Part shown: piece after piece, positions 6,804 to 15,284 of the stretch
Layout: the number at the start of each line of letters is the position of its first letter
How positions within the stretch are numbered: position 1 is the first letter of the stretch
DNA from: a virus
Direction: 5' to 3' (one strand)
DNA: 26,484 bases
IMG/VR virus record: IMGVR_UViG_3300046009_002171
Span: 1-26,484 of that record
Notes under the pieces: model-generated
Told to the model about the DNA's origin: nothing
What the model saw: the letters and a program-made list of their open reading frames with translations, nothing else
Databases searched by the model: none
Position numbers and translations under genes: made by a program

Positions 6804-7591
6804 CAAACAACCCGATAACCTTTCAGGTCAGCGATATCGTAAATAGATTTCCAAGTCACCTGATCCACCACACCCGAAACAGGAAGCTGAAAAAACTGTT
6901 GCCACTGCCTGACAGCCCGTTCTGTTGCACCACCAACCCCCATGATTCCATCAACCGCCAACTTGGCATCCATCAAATTATTTAACGCACGTTGCACCAC
7001 AAACACGTCAGGGCCAACAACCCGTGCCCGCAACGTCATACGAGGTGGCCGAGGATCATTGACAGCAGACGGCTTAGGTGGCTGCGGAAGCGGCCACACC
7101 TGAAGTTGGCGTGAACCATTCTTCGACCTTGCATCCGTAAACTCCTTCGGTTGCACATGCCAAGCTTCCTTTAGATCAGAAAACTCTCGGAAACCGAAAC
7201 GTGCAGCATTCTTCTTCATCCACACCAAATCACCCACCAGATCGGCAGCAACCCCAAACCCCTGATAGGCATCATCCTCATGATATGAACGGCCAGGAGG
7301 CGCAGCATGCGCCATCCCCTTACGCAACTTGTATCGTTTCCCTTCAAACGTGCAACACGGAAACACGTTAGACACCTCATGGCGTTGAAGAAACAAGGTG
7401 CGCTGACCCGAAGCTGAACGGGCACCGCCACCAATACCAAGATCGGTACCCTCCGCTTGGGCGGCATCAAACATGGCAACTAGACGGCGACGGAACTCGG
7501 GATGCAACCTGTACCACGCCCAAACCTTCTCCAACTCGGGCAACGTCAACCGTTTCTGCCAACTGTTGTATCCATACAAATATTTGTTCAC
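6803..7591 (-). CDS. Endolysin: M15-type D,D/L,D-peptidase with peptidoglycan-binding domain
   Basis: 262 residues starting at GTG (GTGA overlap with the holin-like gene). Residues 45-150 carry the M15/VanY-like zinc site: GRSYHEDDAYQGFGVAADL with H104 and D117, and EAWHVQP with H145. This is the 'SxHx...AxD...WH' set that binds zinc and cleaves peptide cross-links. A Pro-rich linker (about 168-184) leads to a PG_binding_1-type domain (about 190-250: VGPDVFVVQRALN, VDGIMGVGGATERAVRQWQ). It would degrade host peptidoglycan at lysis after release by the holin. No signal peptide is seen, so it depends on a holin. The gene order holin candidate-lysin is classic. Confidence 0.88.
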   Translation of the reverse strand: MNKYLYGYNSWQKRLTLPELEKVWAWYRLHPEFRRRLVAMFDAAQAEGTDLGIGGGARSASGQRTLFLQRHEVSNVFPCCTFEGKRYKLRKGMAHAAPPGRSYHEDDAYQGFGVAADLVGDLVWMKKNAARFGFREFSDLKEAWHVQPKEFTDARSKNGSRQLQVWPLPQPPKPSAVNDPRPPRMTLRARVVGPDVFVVQRALNNLMDAKLAVDGIMGVGGATERAVRQWQQFFQLPVSGVVDQVTWKSIYDIADLKGYRVV

Positions 7592-7929
7592 GCCACATCA
7601 CCCCCAAAATGGTCTGAAAGAACCGTAACTCTCTTTTTACCAGGTTTCGTAACCTTCAAATCCACATCGGCAACCATGTTGAATAACACGTCAGTCGTGT
7701 TATTCAACGACTCAACCTTACTGTGCAACTGATCCAGTTTCGCTTCCGTATATTCACGATGCACATGGATTGTGTCCAACATGATCCGCTGATTCTGTTG
7801 AATAGATATCAACTGTTCAGTTTGTTCAACATGCTGCTTAGTGGTCACATGCCTGTTCTTACGCACCGTATACACGGTGCCAGCAAACAGTAGACAGCTA
7901 GAAATGATGGAAGCAATAATCGTTTCCAT
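7588..7929 (-). CDS. Holin-like protein with one N-terminal membrane segment
   Basis: 113 residues. A single hydrophobic segment at about residues 4-22 (IIASIISSCLLFAGTVYTV) is followed by basic residues and a long predicted coiled coil (about 30-92), ending in a Lys/Arg-rich tail. This resembles the one-TM, coiled-coil phage membrane proteins of the DUF2746 kind found next to lysins of actinophages. The position directly before the endolysin with a GTGA overlap supports a role in lysis. A second small membrane protein near 17.9 kb is a rival candidate for holin. Confidence 0.6.
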   Translation of the reverse strand: METIIASIISSCLLFAGTVYTVRKNRHVTTKQHVEQTEQLISIQQNQRIMLDTIHVHREYTEAKLDQLHSKVESLNNTTDVLFNMVADVDLKVTKPGKKRVTVLSDHFGGDVA

Positions 7930-7930
7930 G

Positions 7931-10900
7931 TCACATCTCAGCCAGCCGACGCAACCGCTTCAATTCTTCACCCATAACCAGATTACGACGATACTGTTCA
8001 CCTTGCTGCGCCCTAGGAGTACGTTCAGCAAACGTCAAACCCAACAACTGTGAAGCTGCCGTGTACGGCAAATTCTCCTGACCCTTCGGATTGCCGATAG
8101 GGGCGACACGTTCCAACTGTCCCAAACCAGGGAACAAGCCACGCAACACATTCATCACCTCAGGATTCACCACAGTTTCACCCGACCCAGCCTGCTCAAA
8201 CCCTGGCAGAACACTGAGTACATCACCAATAGGGCCACGACCCAAACCGATAGGCAGACGTTCGGGACGTGTCCTGTCAATCGGAATATCAGAGAACAAC
8301 TGTCGGTCAGCGATAAGTTCGGCAGGCACCTTTAGGAACGGACCCAAATCAGCGAAGAACCTGGCATTCGTCGGATCAGACAAACGGTCAATTTCCCCAG
8401 GGAAAGTGACCGCAGGAAGATCAGTGAACAAATACAGGTCATAACCGCCGAAACCCTTGATACCCATCTTTACAGCACCCTCAGTATCATAATACTGTGG
8501 AACCAAACCTTCTTCCTGAAGGCCATAGTTCATGTTGCGTTCAAAGTTGACGATAGTACGATTCACCTTCGCCGCAGACGACACCCATGTCTGCGACTGT
8601 AGAGCCATGTTGCGACTAAAGAAAATCCAGAACGGATTAACCAGCTTCATAAACTGGTCAAACTTGGTGACATCAGAATAATCGAAATGCCATTTCGTCA
8701 CAATATCGACAGCCTGATCGACCGTACCGCCACGCTTCAACACATCATAGGCGTGCGCTCCACGCACATGGTCCTCAACCCAGCCGCCCGCTTTGCGGGA
8801 AATGCGGAACAACGCAAAGTTGTTTTCATCAAACGGGTTAGCGTTCATCTTGCGGAACCCTGCTGTAGCAAACTCTGATGCGGCCTGACCGCCACCAGTT
8901 GCACTGGTGGCAGCAAACGCCTGATCCAACAAACGTGCCTCATCGGCACCAAACTTTTTGATGGCATCATCCATATAGCCTTCAGGGTTATGGGTAACCA
9001 TCGTATAAAACTCGTTCCATTTCTTCACGTTCTTCAACGCTCCAGGACCAGCCTCTAGATACATGTTGAACATCGCACTATAGGCGTTACGGACATGGAA
9101 GCCTGGGCGCAGAATGGCGTAACCTTTGAACAGGCCGAAATATTTGCGACCAAACTTACCAATGTTAGGTAGTTCATTACGAACCCAATCCAGTTTGGTT
9201 GCCTCATAAACCCAATCGGTCATTTGCATGGTTTCACTCATCTGCACCATGCCAGCACGGGCCTTGTCAAACACTTCAACCATTCGACCAGCAGCCAAAT
9301 CATCAAACATCTTCTGCAACGTCACAACCTGATTGCCAGCCTCCAACACATCCAAATCTGCCTTGGCGGCAGCAGCCTCCAATTTGGCGATAGCTTCAAC
9401 AGCCATCGGATTGCCGTCACGTTGCAACACGGCCATAACCGTGTTGTAACGATTCATCATGTCATCGTAATGTGCCTGGGTAGCGCGCTTCGGGATAGTC
9501 AACACATCAGGGGAACGGGCAGGAATGGTTTCCTGACCCTTACCAATCTTCTTTGCGCCCAACAGCTTTTCATCAGTTAATGCTTGCAACTCTGCGATAC
9601 GACGATTTAACGTCCCAATCGCAAACTGTTTATCAGCCTGAACAGTTAGAAACACTGCATCAGCATCATCGGCAGCAGACATCAAATTGTTCCGATTCTT
9701 AATGTATGCTTCCAACATGTTAGAAGCATTCACCAACACCAAATCGGTGTCACGCATCAACTCGTCATTCAACTGTTGCTGCAAAGCAACAAACTCGTTA
9801 TACGAATCCTCTGCCTGACGGATACGGCCCTGCAACATTTCACGTTCCGCTTGCAACACCAACTCCTGTTGACGTGCCCCAGCAGTCCCACGATACTGTT
9901 TAGTTTTAGCAAGAATCTGTGCCTGCTGATCCTGCAACTTTCGGATATCATCCTCAAGAACCCTGATCTTACGGTTATTGCGGCTCTTAGCTCCACGCAA
10001 CCGTTCCGCAGCCTTCCTCACCTCGGCTGCACGTTCACCGAACTGTTCACGGGCCGCAGTGACAGCGACCTCCAAATCTTGTAGCTCCTGACGGGCAACA
10101 GCAACCTGGGCTTCAGCAACATCAATCTTCTGTTGGAACTCGGCACGCTGCCGAGTCCAAGTCACAAGATCATCTTCCAGTTTAGCAACCTGTTTCTGTA
10201 GATCAGAAATACGAGCAAACGTATACTTCTTCAGTTCGATAAGTTCCTTACGGCGAACACTTGCACCAGAACGCAACGTGGCCCTTTGTTTCTCTGCGGC
10301 ATTCTTCAAATCAGTTGTCACATCAGACATACGCTTCTTAAACACAGGGTCTTGATTAGCAACCATCTTCTTCGCCAAATCATCAGTGAACCCATACTCA
10401 CCCAACAAACGCAACTGTTCTGCACGTTGAATCGCACGTTCAGCCTGCTTCACATAGCGAGGCATGATTTCGCGCACATCATCATAAAACAAATTTATGC
10501 CATAAACTTCACGGAACCGTTCATTAATCTCAGCGATAGAACCAGTAACCAAATTATTGTTCGATGCCCCAGCCTCAGCGGCCTGCCGTGCAGCCGCCTG
10601 AGTATTGTTCAAAAACTCGCCACCAGGCAGAACGGTACGAAACTTTTGTGAACCTTCCTTCGTCAAAATGGAAGTAAACAGGCTTCGCAAATCCACATTT
10701 CGTTTCGCAGCATCACGCGCTTCCTGCGTCAAAATGTGTGGCAAATAGTCGGGACCAAGATCACCGACATCAACACCAGCATTCGTCAAATCATCAAAAA
10801 TTTGTCGTGTCTCAACACGAACAGCGTCCTCAGCGACACCTTGAATGCCAGTCTCAACATTGTTTGTCAACTGGCGTGCGACATCATCTGTGATCTTTGT

Positions 10901-12064
10901 GCCACCAACACCCTTATACCAGGCACCAGGATTCTTGCGGTCACCCAACAAATTGCGGGCGACACGTTCCATCGTGATCGCCCCCCACTTGTTAGCAACA
11001 GCCTTCGACGGATTAATCGTGTTCGAAGCAAACACTGCACCAGCACGCTTCTCAAACGGCAACGAAGCATCCATCGCAACCTGAGCAAATGCACGCCTAC
11101 CAGCATCCTCAGAAACAAACGCTGTACGAAACGCCTTAGCAACAGCAGTCTGACGGCCAGCCTGCTTGACGGCACCCTTCAATTCTTCAGAACCCTGAAG
11201 AACCTTACGGACCGTGCCAGGCTTAATAGTTGACAAACCCAACGCCTGACGTGTCACATCATCCACACCAGCAGCAACCAAACCACGTTCCGTGATTGCA
11301 CCACGCCCTCTGGTGGCAGCATTCGCAATTAGACGTTGCACCGACTCCGAAGCCATCAACCCAGCCTCGTTGGCGTTCACAGCCAACGCCTTAGAAATCA
11401 TCTTAGAAGAACCATCCTTCACAGCAACACGCAGTGAAGATTCCGCAGCAGTTCTAGGAAGTGCTTTTGTACCGATCCTGATCGCCTGTTTCGCAAACAC
11501 GCCAGGTGTATATGTCAACGGGTCAAGAGCGATATCGGTCACAAATCCTGAAACAGATTCAGGCAACATTTGAGTGCCAGGAATAATTTTATTCAACCCT
11601 AGTTCACGCGCCCCTGCACGACGATTAAACTGTTCACGAAAATCTTGCATGCTAGCATCGCCAACCTCACCAGCAGCCAACACATTCCTGGGAACCTGAA
11701 TCAAAGTGGGCAACAAATATTTGCCTGCCCCCAACTCGTCAAACCCTGCAAGAACAGACTGACCTGCCCTGGTAGAAGCAGCGACATCAGCCAATTCTCG
11801 GACACCAGACACCAAAGCGGCCCGAGGAATATCTACAGTTCGCAACACGCTCATCAAACCTTTACCCAAAGGTTTGAACACGTCACCAACACCGAAACCA
11901 TCATCCTGCTCTGCCGCCACATTGCTAACAGTTTTAGGGCGAGTCAAAGAAACATTCGGATTACGCTTCTGACGGACAACAGGAACAGCACCCTCAGGTG
12001 CCGTTCCACCAGCCTGCGCCTGAGCAAGCAACCTGTTCAACATAGAAGTGTCAACCACAATCAT
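7931..12064 (-). CDS. Very large internal virion-type protein (1377 aa)
   Basis: The longest gene in the window. The N-terminal 150 residues are Ala/Gly/Pro-rich. Residues 150-450 are mixed helical, including DIALDPLTYTPG (177-188). About 590-780 is a long, highly charged coiled coil, and a second helical stretch lies near 870-930. The region 950-1200 is most conserved in look: LFKGYAILRPGFHVRNAYS, and FDYSDVTKFDQFMKLVNPFW at 1127-1146 continuing IFFSRNMALQ. The motif 'F.Y.d.t.fe......PF..f.r.n...Q' is one I recall in giant structural or ejection proteins of short-tailed phages. It follows the tail genes, as internal virion proteins do. No lysozyme or protease motif is seen, and the function is inferred. 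Confidence 0.7.
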   Translation of the reverse strand: MIVVDTSMLNRLLAQAQAGGTAPEGAVPVVRQKRNPNVSLTRPKTVSNVAAEQDDGFGVGDVFKPLGKGLMSVLRTVDIPRAALVSGVRELADVAASTRAGQSVLAGFDELGAGKYLLPTLIQVPRNVLAAGEVGDASMQDFREQFNRRAGARELGLNKIIPGTQMLPESVSGFVTDIALDPLTYTPGVFAKQAIRIGTKALPRTAAESSLRVAVKDGSSKMISKALAVNANEAGLMASESVQRLIANAATRGRGAITERGLVAAGVDDVTRQALGLSTIKPGTVRKVLQGSEELKGAVKQAGRQTAVAKAFRTAFVSEDAGRRAFAQVAMDASLPFEKRAGAVFASNTINPSKAVANKWGAITMERVARNLLGDRKNPGAWYKGVGGTKITDDVARQLTNNVETGIQGVAEDAVRVETRQIFDDLTNAGVDVGDLGPDYLPHILTQEARDAAKRNVDLRSLFTSILTKEGSQKFRTVLPGGEFLNNTQAAARQAAEAGASNNNLVTGSIAEINERFREVYGINLFYDDVREIMPRYVKQAERAIQRAEQLRLLGEYGFTDDLAKKMVANQDPVFKKRMSDVTTDLKNAAEKQRATLRSGASVRRKELIELKKYTFARISDLQKQVAKLEDDLVTWTRQRAEFQQKIDVAEAQVAVARQELQDLEVAVTAAREQFGERAAEVRKAAERLRGAKSRNNRKIRVLEDDIRKLQDQQAQILAKTKQYRGTAGARQQELVLQAEREMLQGRIRQAEDSYNEFVALQQQLNDELMRDTDLVLVNASNMLEAYIKNRNNLMSAADDADAVFLTVQADKQFAIGTLNRRIAELQALTDEKLLGAKKIGKGQETIPARSPDVLTIPKRATQAHYDDMMNRYNTVMAVLQRDGNPMAVEAIAKLEAAAAKADLDVLEAGNQVVTLQKMFDDLAAGRMVEVFDKARAGMVQMSETMQMTDWVYEATKLDWVRNELPNIGKFGRKYFGLFKGYAILRPGFHVRNAYSAMFNMYLEAGPGALKNVKKWNEFYTMVTHNPEGYMDDAIKKFGADEARLLDQAFAATSATGGGQAASEFATAGFRKMNANPFDENNFALFRISRKAGGWVEDHVRGAHAYDVLKRGGTVDQAVDIVTKWHFDYSDVTKFDQFMKLVNPFWIFFSRNMALQSQTWVSSAAKVNRTIVNFERNMNYGLQEEGLVPQYYDTEGAVKMGIKGFGGYDLYLFTDLPAVTFPGEIDRLSDPTNARFFADLGPFLKVPAELIADRQLFSDIPIDRTRPERLPIGLGRGPIGDVLSVLPGFEQAGSGETVVNPEVMNVLRGLFPGLGQLERVAPIGNPKGQENLPYTAASQLLGLTFAERTPRAQQGEQYRRNLVMGEELKRLRRLAEM

Positions 12065-12891
12065 CCACCAAACAATCGCATCATCGCCAAAGCCTGCATA
12101 GCCTGCTGTCCCTTATCGGTAGGCATAACCCTGGATTGCATCTTCGGTATCGTCTGACGGGCACGTTCCCTGGTGAGCCGTTCCACATACTGGTTCAACA
12201 CAGGATCATCAGAGAAACTACTGGAAACAGGAGTAATGTTTTGTTCAGAAACATTCTTACCAGCCATCTTGAACGGCTGCAAAGCAGCCTTCTTCGCAAC
12301 ATTAGCAAACCCAGCAGCACCCTGCCGTTTAGCCATGTTTGACGGTGAACGAAACCTGGAATCACCAGCAGCAAACTCTTTCGCCAAATCCTTTTCACTC
12401 AACGAACCAGTCGCCTCAAACACTGTTGGAGGATTCAACAAATCCGACAATGTTGGACCCTGCTTCGATTCAAACATGGAACGCTTATTGCCCTGCTCAA
12501 CATCAAACTTGTTTCTCTCAGCTGTACGGCCAGCTTCAGCAGCAGCATACTGTGAAGCCAAATCCAAATAGTTCACCAACGGTGTCTCACCGTAACCTGG
12601 CTTCTTAATCAACTCTTGATCCAACGCAGCCTGATAAGCCTCCAACGGAGACATGCCCTCGTCAATCGCATCAAACAACACAGAAGCAACAGGATCACGA
12701 CCCCACACAGCATCAACCTCGTTAGGGGTATCAACAAACTGTTGTTCAACAAACGGTTCAGTTTCCCCACCAAACAAATCAACACCCAACGTACCCGACA
12801 TGTCCTGAAAGAAATTCAACTTTTGAGACATCGTTTTACCAGGCATCGAAGCAATCAACTGGTACAACGCCAACAGTTCCTGCTCACCCAT
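12061..12891 (-). CDS. Hypothetical virion-associated protein
   Basis: 276 residues; ATG shares a base with the previous stop (TGATG), and its own end overlaps the giant gene (ATGA). The protein is Ala/Gln/Lys-rich and mostly helical, with a central long helix (ASQYAAAEAGRTAERNKFDVE) and a Ser/Pro-rich, Arg/Lys-rich C-terminal half. No domain is recognised. Placement between three low-complexity structural proteins and the 1377-aa protein suggests it is another internal or ejected virion component. Confidence 0.6.
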   Translation of the reverse strand: MGEQELLALYQLIASMPGKTMSQKLNFFQDMSGTLGVDLFGGETEPFVEQQFVDTPNEVDAVWGRDPVASVLFDAIDEGMSPLEAYQAALDQELIKKPGYGETPLVNYLDLASQYAAAEAGRTAERNKFDVEQGNKRSMFESKQGPTLSDLLNPPTVFEATGSLSEKDLAKEFAAGDSRFRSPSNMAKRQGAAGFANVAKKAALQPFKMAGKNVSEQNITPVSSSFSDDPVLNQYVERLTRERARQTIPKMQSRVMPTDKGQQAMQALAMMRLFGG

Positions 12892-13592
12892 CAGCCACCC
12901 GCCTTCAACATGTCAGCCAAAATCAACTGGTATGCAGCCCTCTGAGCTTCCATCTGTGCCTGCTGAGCGGCACTCAGGCCAGTCAACAAACCTTGGCTAG
13001 AAGTCAAATAGTCGCCAGCCGACATACCCATAGGATTCATCTGTTGACCAGTTACACCGAAAGCCCCCAACGTCTGTCCAGCACCCTGAGCCAACGCTTG
13101 CTGTGCAGCAGCATACCTGTTTGCCATATCAGCCAACTGGGTGTTCGCACCACTAAACAACTGGCCCACACGGCCCTGAGAGGCCGTGTTTGCTTCCGTC
13201 ATTGCTCTAATAGCATCATTGATAGCAGCCCTGTTAACACCAGCCCCACCGCCACCGCCGCCACGGCTACCGCCGCCACCGCCACCAGATGGGCCAGCAC
13301 CCAACGCACCAGTAATCATTGCCACAATATCTTCAGGCGACATACCAGCCGACCCCAGTCCCTTTGCAGCAGCAGCAGATTCCAAACCGATACCACGCAT
13401 CTGCATTGCCCTAGCATCAGAAGGAACCACACCACGGGAAACAGGAGGCTGCACACGTGCAGGAGGTGTCATCCGAAAAATGTCGGCAACCCGACTGGGT
13501 TGACGGCCAGACGGGGTAGGGGCAGTGATTCGCTTAGGGAAAGCCCCAGTGACATCCCTAGCGATATCATCAACATTACGACGACGACTCAT
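12891..13592 (-). CDS. Gly-rich structural-type protein
   Basis: 233 residues. Basic N-terminus (MSRRRNVDDIARDV), a Pro/Arg-rich stretch, then a helix, then an almost pure glycine linker at about 103-116 (GGGGGGSRGGGGGG), followed by an Ala/Gln/Met-rich helical half (DMANRYAAAQQALAQGAG; GLSAAQQAQMEAQRAAYQL). This looks like two helical parts joined by a flexible tether, suitable for a virion protein that must unfold or pass a narrow channel. No family is recognised. The ATG overlaps the preceding stop (ATGA). Confidence 0.6.
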   Translation of the reverse strand: MSRRRNVDDIARDVTGAFPKRITAPTPSGRQPSRVADIFRMTPPARVQPPVSRGVVPSDARAMQMRGIGLESAAAAKGLGSAGMSPEDIVAMITGALGAGPSGGGGGGSRGGGGGGAGVNRAAINDAIRAMTEANTASQGRVGQLFSGANTQLADMANRYAAAQQALAQGAGQTLGAFGVTGQQMNPMGMSAGDYLTSSQGLLTGLSAAQQAQMEAQRAAYQLILADMLKAGG

Positions 13593-13984
13593 CTCATTCT
13601 CCCCTGAGCACGAAACATTGCTTCTTCCTCACCCAAAGCACGCAACGCATTCTCCAAAGCAACCCGACGCAACGCATCCTGCTGCGTCAAACCACCCAAC
13701 AACTGGGCTTCCTCAACATCAATATCACCCATACGTTGACGGAAATCACCAACCTGACGACCCAACTGTTCCCCAAACACACCAGACTTCACACCAGAAC
13801 CAAGACGCTTAGCCCACTGGCCCGTAAACCTGGGAAACATCTGTTGGAAACCCTTCGTGGTTTCCTGCCGTTGACGACCAAAACGCTGTTGCCCAAGGAA
13901 CCGTCCCTGTTCCCCAGCTAACGTGTCAGAAGCAAACTTGTTTTGCAAATCTGCACGCCGTGTAGCAAAATCATATAGAGCCAT
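13589..13984 (-). CDS. Small helical, Gln/Arg-rich protein
   Basis: 131 residues from the ATG at 13984, preceded by AAAGGA at good spacing; the longer frame above it adds a Cys-rich leader overlapping the upstream gene and is rejected. The protein is Gln/Arg/Phe-rich (GRFLGQQRFGRQRQETTKGF, QQMFPRFTGQWAKRLGSG) with a C-terminal helix (DALRRVALENALRALGEEEA). It is probably a small helical virion protein in the same group as its two downstream neighbours. Confidence 0.6.
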   Translation of the reverse strand: MALYDFATRRADLQNKFASDTLAGEQGRFLGQQRFGRQRQETTKGFQQMFPRFTGQWAKRLGSGVKSGVFGEQLGRQVGDFRQRMGDIDVEEAQLLGGLTQQDALRRVALENALRALGEEEAMFRAQGRMR

Positions 13985-14003
13985 TACATATAATCCTTTC
14001 TCG

Positions 14004-14546
14004 TCACCCCCGAGGACGCAAACCCAACACAGGCAACACAGACACAATGATCGACGGAACATCAGGCCTAGTCGGACTAGTCAACCCTGTGAACGCAGCG
14101 ATCTGAACATCCAAACTAGAAGAAAACCATTTCAACTCAGCATAATCCCCAGCTTCCACTTGAATCATATAATCCCAAGCAGCAACCAGTTTCGCAGACG
14201 AACCTTGCAAAGTGACCCTAGTGTTCGTAGACGGCACATCGGTGCCGTTCACAGCGATCCAAATATCAACATCGGCAGCAGAACCACTAGCCTTATTTAA
14301 CTGTGCAGAAAACGCTACATCATACACACCCGCATATTTGAAACGTATCTCCGTCGAATTAGTGATCGACACACCCTTAGAAATCCAGGTATCAGGCAAC
14401 GCAACTGTTTGAGCAACCGTACTAGAACCATTCGCAATAGTTGCATCATTATAGAAAGAACCACAATACGGTAGCAAAGTGCGCCACAACGTGTTCAACT
14501 CACGTTGAACACCTTCACCAACATTCTTAGGGTTAACACTAAACAT
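14004..14546 (-). CDS. C1q/jelly-roll-like fibre tip protein
   Basis: 180 residues; the ATG at 14546 is preferred over an adjacent TTG. The first 25 residues form a helix (NVGEGVQRELNTLWRTL), followed by about 140 residues of beta-strands. The pattern TEIRFKYAGVYDVAFSAQLN, then DVDIWIAVNGTDV, AWDYMIQVEAGDYAEL and WFSSSLDVQIAAF matches the C1q/TNF-like trimeric head found at fibre tips ('F...G.Y.v.fs.q......v.iwi..NG', 'v..gdy.el.w..'). Such heads usually trimerise and bind receptors. It follows a related fibre-type gene. Confidence 0.7.
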   Translation of the reverse strand: MFSVNPKNVGEGVQRELNTLWRTLLPYCGSFYNDATIANGSSTVAQTVALPDTWISKGVSITNSTEIRFKYAGVYDVAFSAQLNKASGSAADVDIWIAVNGTDVPSTNTRVTLQGSSAKLVAAWDYMIQVEAGDYAELKWFSSSLDVQIAAFTGLTSPTRPDVPSIIVSVLPVLGLRPRG

Positions 14547-14549
14547 CAA

Positions 14550-15275
14550 TCAGTCCCCAACACGAATCGCAGTCACCGTTGTATCAAACGTCGTAGAACC
14601 ACCAGACGCATTCTGAAACTGGATAGTAAACGTCTGACCCGCCGTGAAATAGATGCTAAACGAACCATTCATATAATCAGATTCGCTGACCGACATCCGA
14701 TACGTCATCGAAGGAGCAAGCACACGACCATAACAACCAAACCCTGTAGTGAAATTGTTACCAGCCGTCTTAGCCATATGGACAGTCACCGAATACGTCC
14801 CAGCCTCAGCAACCGTAAACGTAGACCCGCCAGCAGTAAAGAAGCTATCCGTATCATAATTTTCGGTAGCAAACGTCAACGTGCTAGTAGTGGCATTCGC
14901 AACCACAGTGCCAGTATTCGATGCGGAAACACGCATCGAACCAGAAACCAGCAACCAATTCGACCCGTCATAAACACGGACACGATTCTTGTCAGTCTCA
15001 AAAATCATGGCACCCGTAGCAGGCGTGCTTGGCCGTGCAGACGACAGACAAGAAGTAAACTTGCCATCCACATATGCTTTACGGGTCAACTGGTTTGCGG
15101 TAGTCGGATCACTGGCGGGACCAGTTGGAATGTTCGTAAACGCCTTAGAAGCATCCAGATGGACAGCGTTCGTGTTAATCCACGACACCAGATCAGTAAA
15201 GTTCTGGTCAACATTATCTGCCACCGCAGGAGTACCAGCAACAAAGTTATAGGTTACAGCAACATTAGAAGCCAT
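14550..15275 (-). CDS. Tail fibre protein with C1q-like head
   Basis: 241 residues, AGGA upstream of the ATG. The N-terminal third contains DNVDQNFTDLVSWINTN, a recurring start in small phage fibres. A short linker with VYDGSNWLLVSG (about 100-112) leads to a beta-rich head (FTVAEAGTYSVTVHM, YFTAGQTFTIQFQNASGG) of the C1q/jelly-roll type. The next gene downstream encodes a similar head on a different N-terminus, suggesting duplication and divergence of the head domain. It probably forms a fibre at the short tail. Confidence 0.7.
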   Translation of the reverse strand: MASNVAVTYNFVAGTPAVADNVDQNFTDLVSWINTNAVHLDASKAFTNIPTGPASDPTTANQLTRKAYVDGKFTSCLSSARPSTPATGAMIFETDKNRVRVYDGSNWLLVSGSMRVSASNTGTVVANATTSTLTFATENYDTDSFFTAGGSTFTVAEAGTYSVTVHMAKTAGNNFTTGFGCYGRVLAPSMTYRMSVSESDYMNGSFSIYFTAGQTFTIQFQNASGGSTTFDTTVTAIRVGD

Positions 15276-15284
15276 CGAAACATC

